From assembly GCA_965217265.1 (NCBI GenBank), contig CBDCHP010000011.1, positions 248,001-312,000 on the forward strand: 64,000 nt of DNA, written 5' to 3'. The position numbers were made by a program, and so were the translations under genes. Under the pieces are notes generated by a model. The model searched no databases, was not told the origin of the DNA, and worked only from the letters and a program-made list of their open reading frames with translations. This stretch comes from JAGRGG01 sp965217265. GTDB taxonomy: Bacteria; Pseudomonadota; Alphaproteobacteria; Geminicoccales; Geminicoccaceae. This document shows positions 7,869 to 15,832 of the stretch, piece by piece (positions within the stretch are counted from its first letter, which is position 1; each line of letters begins with the position of its first letter).

Positions 7869-8130
7869 TCAACGCCCGTAGAGCAGATCCGGCAGGCCGA
7901 TCGAAATGATGGGGATGTAGGTGACGATGATCAGGAACACGAGGAGGAGGCCGGGCCAGGGGGCCGCCTTGACGCCGAGGACGGGCATGCCGGCGGTGAC
8001 GAAGAGGTTGAGGCCGACCGGCGGGGTGATCGTGCCGATCTCCACGTTGACGACCATGATGATGCCCAGAGCCCGGACAAACCGGGTCGACGTCGAACCG
8101 GGCCGCGCTCGAGAGCAGGGCCGGCGCCCG
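7869..8130 (-). pseudogene. Remnant of TRAP large permease (DctM) C-terminus
   Basis: The frame 7869-8057 reads VNVEIGTITPPVGLNLFV, then a hydrophobic span LLLVFLIIVTYIPIISIGLP and a stop. This is the typical last part of DctM permeases. Upstream the homology continues in a different frame as SSAARFDVDPV, which would normally precede the VNVEIG segment, so there is a frameshift near 8070-8085. The first 80% of a DctM gene is absent. It therefore looks like a decayed end of a second TRAP transporter, caught between the AT-rich IS1 island and the intact TAXI transporter. The intact fused permease next to it has its own complete C-terminus and is not the source of this piece. Confidence 0.7.
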
Positions 8131-8214
8131 GATGCGCGGGATCACCGGCGGCTCAATACTGTCGCGGCGTAACGGGGGTCGAAGAAAGTTCCGTACGGCG
8201 AACGCCGGCGGCGC

Positions 8215-10365
8215 TCAGCCCGTCGCGGGCGCCGGGGCCGTTCGTCGCTGCCAGGCGAAGGCGCCGATCGCGAGGGCCGCGCCGATCAGGTCGGTGAGGA
8301 GCGAGCCCGAGATCATCATGATCGCCGCCGCGAACACCGCCGCCCGCACGATCGGGTTGGTGCGGCCGAAGAACCAGCCCTGCACGGCGGCGGAGAGGAG
8401 GTAGACCCCGACCAGCGCGGTGGCGAGGTTGAGCGCGATCGTCGGCCAGCCCGCCTCCATCAACAATCCCGGGCTGTAGTAGAACATGAACGGCACGATG
8501 AAGGCGGCGAGCCCGATCTTGAAGCTGGCGACCGAGGTGCGCATCGGGTCGGAGCCGGCGATGCCGGCGCCGGCGTAGGCGGCCAGCGCCACGGGCGGCG
8601 TGATCGCCGAGACGACGGCGTAGTAGAAGACGAAGAAGTGGGCGATGAGCGGCTCGATGCCCATGCGGATCAAGCCCGGCGCCACGACCGAGGCCGCGAC
8701 CGCATAGGCCGCCGTGGTCGGCATGCCCATGCCCAGGATGATCGAGATCAGCATGGCGAAGACGAGGGCGAGCAGTTGGTTGGCGTCGGCGAGGTCCAAG
8801 AGCAGCGAGGAGAAGCGCGCCCCCACCCCGGTGAGCGAGATGACGCCGACGATGATCCCAGCACAGGCGCAGACCGCGATGATCTGGATCGACATGCGGC
8901 TGGCGAGGCTGAGCGCGTCCCACAACCCCCTGGGGCTCAAGCGGTGCGGGGTGAGCCAACTCATGACGACGGCGGCCACGGTCGCGAGCGTGCCGGCGCG
9001 GATGACCGAGTAGCCCGAGAACAAGGCGTAGACCAGGATGACGATCGGCGCGAACAGGTAGGCTTGGCGCAAGAGCTTCAAGGCGCTCGGCACGTCGTCG
9101 CCGCTCAGGCCCCGCAGGTCGCGGCGGCGCGCCTCGAAGTCGACCATGAAGTAGATCGAGGCGAAGTAGAGGATGGCGGGGATCAGCGCCGCCACCACCA
9201 GTTCGGTGTAGGGGATCCCGGTGATCTCGGCCATGATGAAGGCGCCCGCCCCCATGATCGGCGGCATGATCTGTCCGCCCGTCGAGGCCCCGGCCTCGAT
9301 CGCGGCCGCGCTCTGCGGCGTGTAGCCGACCCGCTTCATCAAGGGGATGGTGATCGAGCCGGTGGCGACGACGTTGCCGGCCGAGGTGCCGTTGATCGTG
9401 CCCATGAGGCCGGACGCGAAGACGGCGACCTTGGCGGGACCGCCGCGGGCGCGGCCGGCGACGGCGAAGGCGAAGGCGACGAAGTAGTCGCCGATCTTGG
9501 TGGCTTGCAGGAAGGCGGCGAAGATGATGAACAAGATGATGTAGGTCGAGGAGACGGCGGTCGTGGGCCCCAGGATGCCGTTGTCGGTGTAGACGTAGGT
9601 GAAGAAGCGCCCCGGGGTGTAGCCGCCGTGATGCAAGAAACCCGGCAGCCAGGGGCCGAGGAAGGCGTAGAGGACGAAGACCGCCGCGATGATGACGAGG
9701 GCGAGGCCGGCGACGCGGCGGGTCAATTCCAAGATCAGCAGGACGCCGACGAAAGCGGCCCAGGCGTTTTGCGGGTCGGCGAACGAGGTGCCGGCGCGCA
9801 GGCGCAGCCCCAGCCCGTCGAGGCTGAAGAGCAAGAACCCCGCGACGACGATCGAGGCGGCGAAGAGGACGTAGTCGCTGAGCGGCGCCCGGTCGCCAAA
9901 GCCGTGCAACAGCCAGCTCGACAGGATGGCGAGCGCCGTGCCCAGCGCCAGGGGCTGACCGAAGGCGGCGAACACCCAAGCGGGCGGCGTCGGCGTGCCG
10001 GTGATCTGCGCGTTGACGACGGCGACGACGACCATGGCGCCCGACCACGCGACGCAGGCGGCGGCGAGGAGGTCGAGCCCCTTGACGAAGCCCCCCCGGA
10101 CACGGCCGAAGGGACCGCGCGGCGTGCCGGCCATCGGCACGGCGATGACGAAGCCGATCGCCAGGGCGCCCGCGACGTGGAGGATGCGAAAGGTCCAGGT
10201 TTCGAGCGGGGCGATGTTCAAGACGAAGAGGTGCCACACGGCGTAGGCGACGCACGCCGCCGCCACGATCCGCCCGAACCAGCCCCGATCGAGGGGCCGC
10301 TCGTAGACGGGCACGGGCTCCTCGGTGTGGATCTCGTCGAGGATCGAACCGTCGCGTCCACTCAT
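8215..10365 (-). CDS. TAXI-type TRAP transporter, fused permease subunit
   Basis: A 716-residue inner-membrane protein in which the small four-span subunit (about residues 30-190) is joined to the large DctM-like subunit (about 200-690). Characteristic pieces are the ILELTRRVAGLALVIIAAVF stretch, SGLMGTINGTSAGNVVATG, IMPPIMGAGAFIMAEITGI and GMPTTAAYAVAASVVAPGL. TAXI TRAP systems import carboxylates or similar solutes using an ion gradient, with one periplasmic binding protein. That protein is encoded 84 bases upstream on the same strand, so the two form an operon. The substrate is not evident. Confidence 0.92.
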   Translation of the reverse strand: MSGRDGSILDEIHTEEPVPVYERPLDRGWFGRIVAAACVAYAVWHLFVLNIAPLETWTFRILHVAGALAIGFVIAVPMAGTPRGPFGRVRGGFVKGLDLLAAACVAWSGAMVVVAVVNAQITGTPTPPAWVFAAFGQPLALGTALAILSSWLLHGFGDRAPLSDYVLFAASIVVAGFLLFSLDGLGLRLRAGTSFADPQNAWAAFVGVLLILELTRRVAGLALVIIAAVFVLYAFLGPWLPGFLHHGGYTPGRFFTYVYTDNGILGPTTAVSSTYIILFIIFAAFLQATKIGDYFVAFAFAVAGRARGGPAKVAVFASGLMGTINGTSAGNVVATGSITIPLMKRVGYTPQSAAAIEAGASTGGQIMPPIMGAGAFIMAEITGIPYTELVVAALIPAILYFASIYFMVDFEARRRDLRGLSGDDVPSALKLLRQAYLFAPIVILVYALFSGYSVIRAGTLATVAAVVMSWLTPHRLSPRGLWDALSLASRMSIQIIAVCACAGIIVGVISLTGVGARFSSLLLDLADANQLLALVFAMLISIILGMGMPTTAAYAVAASVVAPGLIRMGIEPLIAHFFVFYYAVVSAITPPVALAAYAGAGIAGSDPMRTSVASFKIGLAAFIVPFMFYYSPGLLMEAGWPTIALNLATALVGVYLLSAAVQGWFFGRTNPIVRAAVFAAAIMMISGSLLTDLIGAALAIGAFAWQRRTAPAPATG

Positions 10366-10449
10366 CGATGCGGCCTCCCCGGCCTTCTCGTTCGCGCGCT
10401 GCGGGCAACGGCGCCCGCGCGGTCGAAGGGCCGCGCGGGCGCCACGCCG

Positions 10450-11436
10450 CTAGCCCTCCAACTCGTCCGGGATGTCGTAGCCGTTCTCCTCGAACCACCG
10501 CACCGCGCCCGGATGCCAGGGCAGGAAGGTGTTCTTGTCGAAGTTCTCCGGCACGGTCTCGGCGGCGGCTTGGTGGATCTCCATCATGCGCTCGTGGTTG
10601 CCCATGACGGTCTTGACCACCTCGTAGACGAAGCTCTCCGGCAGGTCGGCGCTGGCGACCGCGAAGTTCCACATCGCGACCGAGTTCTCGTCCTCGTCCA
10701 TGCCGTTGTAGACGCCGGCCGGGATGGTGAAGGCCGAGACCGGGTGCTCTTGCGTCAGTCGTGCGACCTCGTCCTCGGTGAAGGCGAAGAAGGTGACGTC
10801 TGTCTGGGCTTCGAGCTGGCTGAAGGCCGGGAACGGCAGGCCGGCGGCGAAGGCGAAGACGTCGATCAGCCCGTCCTGCAACTGCCCGGCGAGGTCGGAC
10901 GCGCCGCCGTACTGGGGTTCGATCGACTTGCCAAGCGTCTCGAAGAAGCGCGGCCAGTAGGTGCCGGGCGTGCCGCCCGCCGGACCCACGCCGACGCTCG
11001 CGCCCTCGGGGATGCTCTCGACGCCCTCGATGTTGGAACCGCCGAGAGCCACCATGTGAAAGGCGGTCTTGTACATCGGAAAGATGGCGCGCAGCTTGTC
11101 GTGGACGAGGCCGGGCGCCAGTTCGCTCTTGCCGTCGAGCGCGTCCTGGGCCGGGCCCATCGTCACCATGCTCATCTCAAGCTCGCCCGACTGGACGAGG
11201 GCGGCGTTCTGCACGGGCCCGCCCGTCACCTCGCCGCCGCCGCCGACGCCGAGTTCTTCGCTGACGAGGTTGGCCCAGCCCGAGCCGTAGACGAAGTAGG
11301 TGCCGCCCTGGCTCGCCGTGCCGACCGTGAAGCTGCTCGGCCAGTCGCTGCGGTCCTCCTCCTGCGCCAGCACCGCCCCGCCGAGGCCGACGACGCCGGC
11401 GAGCGCCAAGACGGCGCCTCTGGTCGCGTGATTCAT
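10450..11436 (-). CDS. TAXI-family TRAP periplasmic solute-binding protein
   Basis: 328 residues, with a signal peptide ending near LGGAVLAQEE. The TAXI fold follows: FTVGTASQGGTYFVYGSGWA, then VTGGPVQNAALVQSGELEMS, and the central VGVGPAGGTPGTYW motif. The start ATG has an AAAGGGAGAC ribosome site. It is the upstream partner of the fused permease and would deliver the ligand to it in the periplasm. Unlike the TAXI-like protein at 930-2192 it has no membrane anchor or tail, so it is a normal transport binder. Confidence 0.92.
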   Translation of the reverse strand: MNHATRGAVLALAGVVGLGGAVLAQEEDRSDWPSSFTVGTASQGGTYFVYGSGWANLVSEELGVGGGGEVTGGPVQNAALVQSGELEMSMVTMGPAQDALDGKSELAPGLVHDKLRAIFPMYKTAFHMVALGGSNIEGVESIPEGASVGVGPAGGTPGTYWPRFFETLGKSIEPQYGGASDLAGQLQDGLIDVFAFAAGLPFPAFSQLEAQTDVTFFAFTEDEVARLTQEHPVSAFTIPAGVYNGMDEDENSVAMWNFAVASADLPESFVYEVVKTVMGNHERMMEIHQAAAETVPENFDKNTFLPWHPGAVRWFEENGYDIPDELEG

Positions 11437-11587
11437 CGCTGTCTCCCTTTAGCTTCCCTGTACGTTCGTTGTCGCCGCGCGCCGTTCGGCCCGCGAGATT
11501 GTACAACTGTGAAGGCGGTTGCCATGGCGCGCAAGGTGCGCGCGTGGTTTTATCACGATGACGTGTAGCTAGTCGGGATGGTCACGT

Positions 11588-12235
11588 ATGTTGGTACTTC
11601 ACGCGCTGGGCGCGTTCTTGGCCCGCCGGCGCGCCGGCGCGTTGGCGGTCGTGCTGACGCTCGCCGGCTGCGGCGGCAACAACGAGCGCGTCGTCACCGT
11701 CCCGGCCGACGCCGCCTCGTGCCGCGCGCTTTTGTCGGAGTTCGGCGCCGTGACGCTGCCCTGGTACGACGCGCCGACCTCCGGGCGCTGCGCCGTCGCG
11801 GCGCCGGTGCGCCTCTTAAGCGTCGGCGAGACCAGGATCGAGGGCCAGGACAACGTGTCGTGCGCGATGGCGCTGACGCTGGTCCGGACCGTCCGCGCCT
11901 GGGACGCCGAGGCGCGCTCGCGCTTTGATACCGGCCTCGCCGGCGTCATCGGCGCCGGCTCCTATGCCTGCCGCGGCATGAGCGGCAACCGCAACCGCCT
12001 GAGCCTGCACGCGACCGGTCAAGCCTTCGACGTGCGCGGCTTTCGCCTCGCCGACGGGCGCGTCGCCGACGTCTACGACCATTGGAGCGAGTGGGGCCGG
12101 ATGGGGCGTTACGTCCGCGCCAACGCCCGCGCCGCCTGCGAGGCCACGAGCCTCGTCCTGACGCCGAACAGCGACCGCTACCACCAAGACCACATCCACC
12201 TCGATCTCGGTCCTTACAGGCGCTGCGATGCTTGA
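11588..12235 (+). CDS. extensin-like lipoprotein, probable cell-wall peptidase
   Basis: 215 residues. The first 30 contain a signal with lipobox LTLAGC, so it should be a lipoprotein. The rest is the extensin-like C-terminal domain common in alphaproteobacteria. It shows RLSLHATGQAFDVRGF, with the metal-ligand His and Asp of LAS-type peptidases, and DHIHLDLGPY near the end with the second histidine pair. These residues match zinc D,D-peptidases that cut peptidoglycan stems, so a periplasmic wall-trimming role is likely. The cysteines at AASC, GRC, VSC, YAC and AAC may form disulfides. Its TGA is part of repeat copy 3. Confidence 0.8.
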   Translation: MLVLHALGAFLARRRAGALAVVLTLAGCGGNNERVVTVPADAASCRALLSEFGAVTLPWYDAPTSGRCAVAAPVRLLSVGETRIEGQDNVSCAMALTLVRTVRAWDAEARSRFDTGLAGVIGAGSYACRGMSGNRNRLSLHATGQAFDVRGFRLADGRVADVYDHWSEWGRMGRYVRANARAACEATSLVLTPNSDRYHQDHIHLDLGPYRRCDA

Positions 12236-12386
12236 CGCTTCGCGGCGCTAGGCGCGCGGCCTTCTTTTTTTTCTTTTTTGCCAGTGTTAACGCAGGAGTT
12301 TGGCCGCGGCGCCGAGGGCCAGTCCCAGCCAAAGTTGCAAAAAAGAAAAAAAGAAAGCCCGCGCGGCAGCGCACGCGAAGCGTATC
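12234..12386. repeat. Inverted-arm intergenic element, copy 3
   Basis: About 150 bp in reverse orientation. The core complement reads GCAACTTTGGCTGGGACTGG and ends CTGCGTTAACACTGGC. The left arm (GACGCTTCGCGGCGCTAGGC) has diverged, so pairing with the right arm (GCGCACGCGAAGCGTAT) is imperfect, but both T and A tracts are intact. It separates the convergent extensin-like and hydrolase genes, and the stop codons of both touch its ends. Confidence 0.85.
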
Positions 12387-13284
12387 AAACGCGGGCAAAG
12401 TCCGGTAAGCGGGCGGCGACGCGCACCACGGCCGAGACGTGGTGCGCGCCCTTGAGCGGCACGAGCCGTGCTCTTCGCAACCGGTCCGCCCACCACGCGG
12501 CGTGGGCGTGGGGCACGAGCGTGTCGGCCGTGCCGTGCAGGACGAGCGCCTCGCCGTCGAAGTCTCGCGGCGCCACGTCCCAGGGGCGGCTCAGGCGGGC
12601 GATGTCGTGCCACGCGCCGGCGTAAGAGTCGCCGCTTCCGGCGAGGAAGGAGTCGGCCAAGCCCTTGAGCAAGCTAGCACGGGTCGGCCCGTCCAGGACG
12701 CGGCGCTCCTCGGCCAGGGCGGCGCGCAGCCCTCGGCGCAGCAGCGTCGGACGGCGCAGCCGCCTGAGCACCCAGGATGTGAACGGCGAGCCCAGCCGCG
12801 GCCGGTCGGCGAGGAGCGGCATCAGCCGCATCGGCCAGCCGGAGGCCCGAACGAGGTCGGGCCCGGCGACGCCGCCGATCAGGACGAGCCGGGCGCGGCG
12901 CGGCCCCAGCGCCAGCGCCGTCGCGAGCGCGCAAGGAGCACCGCCCGAGACGCCGACGACGACGCAGCGATCGACGCCCAAGCGATCGAGGGCCTGGGCC
13001 GAGGCGGCGCCCCAGGCGGCGCATCCTTCCCCGACGCCCGCCGTGTAACCGTAGCCCGGCCGGTCGAGGGCGATCGTGTCGGCCAAGGGCGTGCCGAGCG
13101 CCATCACCTCCAGGCGCGAGCCGAGAAAGCCGTGCTGGTAGACGATCGGCAGGCCGCACGCGGCACCGGCCCGGACGTGGCCGACCGCCCTGCCGTCGCC
13201 GAGATCGAGACGCGCGTCGGGGGCGGGCGCTTCGCCCGGCGGAACGTCGCCGCCCGAGGGCCGGTGCGGTTGCCGCGCGCGCAT
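12385..13284 (-). CDS. alpha/beta hydrolase
   Basis: 299 residues. The oxyanion turn is VYQHGFLGSRLE, followed by LDRPGYGYT, the nucleophile elbow VGVSGGAP, the acid in HGTADTLVPH and the final histidine in KGAHHVSAV, so the Ser-Asp-His triad is complete. The family covers esterases, epoxide hydrolases and haloperoxidases. The short helical lid between about residues 150 and 230, rich in arginine, does not indicate a substrate. The start is uncertain within the first 25 residues, which are proline-rich and unlike the family. It converges on the extensin-like gene through repeat copy 3. Confidence 0.78.
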   Translation of the reverse strand: MRARQPHRPSGGDVPPGEAPAPDARLDLGDGRAVGHVRAGAACGLPIVYQHGFLGSRLEVMALGTPLADTIALDRPGYGYTAGVGEGCAAWGAASAQALDRLGVDRCVVVGVSGGAPCALATALALGPRRARLVLIGGVAGPDLVRASGWPMRLMPLLADRPRLGSPFTSWVLRRLRRPTLLRRGLRAALAEERRVLDGPTRASLLKGLADSFLAGSGDSYAGAWHDIARLSRPWDVAPRDFDGEALVLHGTADTLVPHAHAAWWADRLRRARLVPLKGAHHVSAVVRVAARLPDFARV

Positions 13285-13412
13285 CCCTCGCGTCTCCCCC
13301 GGCTAGAACATTGCTTCAGTCCTACGACCAACGCGCCAGCCGCGGCCGGGTTCGCGCCGGGCCCTCGACGCAGCGCCGCGCTATGCTGCCGGCGGCGGCG
13401 GGGAGAGCGATC

Positions 13413-14903
13413 GTGACGACAAACGGCATCCTGATCGGCAAGGGCGAGACCCCGCAGGTCATCCTCCTGCCGCGCGCCAACCGGCACGGCCTCGTCGCCG
13501 GCGCCACGGGCACGGGCAAGACGGTGACGCTGCAGGTGATGGCCGAGGGCTTCAGCCGCGCCGGCGTGCCGGTGTTCTGCGCCGACGTCAAGGGCGACCT
13601 CGCCGGCCTGTCGCAGGCGGGGGCATCGAACCCGAAGCTCGACGCCCGCGCCGTTGAACTCGGCGCCGAGGACTACCGCAACGCGCCCTGCCCCACCGTG
13701 TTCTGGGACCTGCTCGGACGGCAGGGCCACCCGATCCGCACGACGGTGAGCGAGATGGGGCCGCTCCTGCTCGCGCGCCTGCTCGACTTGAACGAGACGC
13801 AGGAGGGCGTGCTCACCGTCGCCTTTCGCGTCGCCGACGACGAGGGGCTGCTGCTGCTCGACTTGAAGGACCTGCGCGCCGTGCTCGCCTTCTTGGGCGA
13901 GAACCGGGGCGCGGTCTCAAGCACCTACGGCAACGTCGCGACATCCTCGATCGGCGCGATCCAACGGCGGCTCCTGGTCCTGGAGGACCAGGGTGCGGCG
14001 CACTTCTTCGGCGAGCCGGCGCTCGACCTCGCCGACTTGATGCGCACGACCTACGACGGGCGCGGCTTCGTCAACGTGCTCGCCGCCGACAAGCTGATGG
14101 CGCGGCCCAGGCTCTACGCCACCTTCCTCTTGTGGCTCTTGGCCGAACTGTTCGAGGAACTGCCCGAGGTCGGCGACCCGGACAAGCCGGTCCTCGTCTT
14201 CTTCTTCGACGAGGCCCACCTCCTGTTCGACGGGGCGCCCAAGGCGCTCTTGGAGAAGGTCGAGCAGGTGGTGCGGCTGATCCGCTCCAAGGGGGTCGGC
14301 GTCTACTTCGTCACCCAAAACCCGATCGACGTGCCGCCGACGGTCCTGGGCCAGCTCGGCAACCGGGTGCAGCACGCGCTGCGCGCTTTCACCCCGCGCG
14401 ACCAGAAGGCGGTCCGGGTCGCGGCCGAGACCTTCCGCCCCGACCCAAGCTTCAAGACCGAGGACGCCATCACCGGACTCGGCGTCGGCGAGGCGCTGAT
14501 CTCGACCCTCGACATCGAGGGCATCCCCGGCGTCGTCGATCGGACCAAGGTGCTGCCGCCCGAATCGCGCATGGGGCCGATCACCGACGCCGAGCGCGCG
14601 GCGGTCGTGGCCAACAGCCCGGTCAAGGGCCGCTACGACGCCGCGATCGACCGCCAATCGGCGCACGAGATCCTCGAACAACGCGCCGCCGAGCGGGCGC
14701 TGGACGCCGCCGAGGCCGGTCTGGCAAGCAAGCGAGGGGGACCCGCCCCGGCCGGCGGCTCGGTGCTGCGCGACATGGTCTTCGGCACCGGCCGGCGGCA
14801 GGGCCTGGCCGAGACGGCGGCAAAGCAAGTCGCCCGCACGGTCAGCAGCCAGATCGGCCGGGCGCTGGTACGGGGGTTGTTGGGCTCGTTGCTGAAGCGT
14901 TGA
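13413..14903 (+). CDS. yjgR: HerA/FtsK-like ATPase of the DUF853 (YjgR) family
   Basis: 496 residues from the GTG preceded by GGGAGAG; upstream in-frame ATGs have no ribosome site. The N-terminus is LIGKGETPQVILLPRANRHG, then Walker A GATGTGKT at about residues 31-38. Walker B is LVFFFDEAHLLFDG, followed by KGVGVYFVTQNPIDVP (sensor) and ALRAFTPRDQKAVR (arginine finger region). Length and motif order match E. coli YjgR. Relatives move or unwind DNA as hexameric rings, but YjgR's own role is not established. It is not next to the nuclease NurA. The stop TGA begins repeat copy 4. Confidence 0.88.
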   Translation: MTTNGILIGKGETPQVILLPRANRHGLVAGATGTGKTVTLQVMAEGFSRAGVPVFCADVKGDLAGLSQAGASNPKLDARAVELGAEDYRNAPCPTVFWDLLGRQGHPIRTTVSEMGPLLLARLLDLNETQEGVLTVAFRVADDEGLLLLDLKDLRAVLAFLGENRGAVSSTYGNVATSSIGAIQRRLLVLEDQGAAHFFGEPALDLADLMRTTYDGRGFVNVLAADKLMARPRLYATFLLWLLAELFEELPEVGDPDKPVLVFFFDEAHLLFDGAPKALLEKVEQVVRLIRSKGVGVYFVTQNPIDVPPTVLGQLGNRVQHALRAFTPRDQKAVRVAAETFRPDPSFKTEDAITGLGVGEALISTLDIEGIPGVVDRTKVLPPESRMGPITDAERAAVVANSPVKGRYDAAIDRQSAHEILEQRAAERALDAAEAGLASKRGGPAPAGGSVLRDMVFGTGRRQGLAETAAKQVARTVSSQIGRALVRGLLGSLLKR

Positions 14904-15049
14904 ACGCTTCGCGTGCGCTGACGCGCGGTCTTTTTTCTTCTTTTTTTGCAACTTTGGCCGGGACTAGCTTCGGCGTCGGTGCCAAATCCGAGAACAAGTA
15001 GTAAAAAAGAAGAGAAAAAGCCCGCGCGGCAGCGCACGCGCAAGCGTTC
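14902..15049. repeat. Inverted-arm intergenic element, copy 4
   Basis: 148 bp, forward orientation, core GCAACTTTGGCCGGGACTAG. Outer ends TGAACGCTTCGCGTGCGCTG and CAGCGCACGCGCAAGCGTTCA are near-perfect complements, and T/A tracts lie inside each arm. The TGA at its left end stops the yjgR-like gene and the one at its right end stops the SCO-like gene. Confidence 0.9.
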
Positions 15050-15638
15050 ATCCCATAAGCGGCCTAAGCATGGCTGCAATCGCGTCGGGGCCGATGCCGT
15101 TGGGCAGGATCTGGCGCAAGCGGCCCTCGGCGTCGAGCAGGTAGGTCATCGTCGCGGCCGGGCCGCCCGGTACGCTCGGCCGGACGAAGCGGAAAGCCTC
15201 GGCGGCGGCCGCGACCGAGGCACCCGTGCCGCCGAGGCCACGCAAGCGCGGATCGATCTTGGCGACGTAGGCGGCGAGCCGTTCGGGGTCGTCGTGCGCC
15301 GGGTCGAGGGTGACGAAGAGAAAGGCGACCTTGGCGTCGGGACCGAGCGCGTCGAGCGCCTCGGCGTCGTCGCGCAGGGCGTCGCGGCAGGGCTCGCCGC
15401 AGGCCGTGCCGCCGAAGGTGACGAGGACCGGCGCCCCGCGCAGGGCCGCGTCGCTGACCGGCCGGCCGTTCTGGTCGGTGAGGCTGTAGCGTGGCCGCAG
15501 GTCGAGGGCCGGGCGCTCCAGCCAACTCAGGGCGTCGGCCCGGGATTCGTGCTTGAAGCCGAGGATCAGGGCGGCGATGCCGGCGAGTAGCAGGCAGACG
15601 CCGACGCGCATCGTGCGGGACAAGGCGATGATGTCCAT
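15048..15638 (-). CDS. SCO1/SenC-family thioredoxin-fold protein
   Basis: 196 residues. A single N-terminal membrane anchor (about residues 10-28) holds a thioredoxin-like domain in the periplasm. The redox/copper motif is GTACGEPCRD with CxxxC, and FLFVTLDPAHDDPERLAAY is the typical next strand. SCO proteins deliver copper to cytochrome oxidase using this CxxxC plus a distant histidine in a VDH motif. At the matching place this protein has ATMTYLLDAEGR with no histidine, so copper binding may be lost and a thiol-disulfide role is more likely. No oxidase genes are nearby. It is divergent from lysK. Confidence 0.82.
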   Translation of the reverse strand: MDIIALSRTMRVGVCLLLAGIAALILGFKHESRADALSWLERPALDLRPRYSLTDQNGRPVSDAALRGAPVLVTFGGTACGEPCRDALRDDAEALDALGPDAKVAFLFVTLDPAHDDPERLAAYVAKIDPRLRGLGGTGASVAAAAEAFRFVRPSVPGGPAATMTYLLDAEGRLRQILPNGIGPDAIAAMLRPLMG

Positions 15639-15832
15639 GAATAAGGCTGTAACGGTGCCGACTGTTTACCATATCGGGCGTGGCCGTCGAGCCTTTTTGC
15701 AGTGCAACATAGCCACATGCACAGCCTGCTGCCCCCGGCTACGTCTTCAAAGCCGCGGCCGGCGCTGCTAGACTGGGTTCTCGCGCCGGTTCGAGCGCCC
15801 TTCACCCCATGTTCTCGCTAACGGAAAGCCGC

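Noticed and set aside
8638..11568. A 976-residue rightward ORF across the TRAP genes
   Set aside because: It is antisense to clear TAXI transporter genes; its Asp/Arg/Gly/His-rich text is the usual shadow of GC-rich coding DNA.
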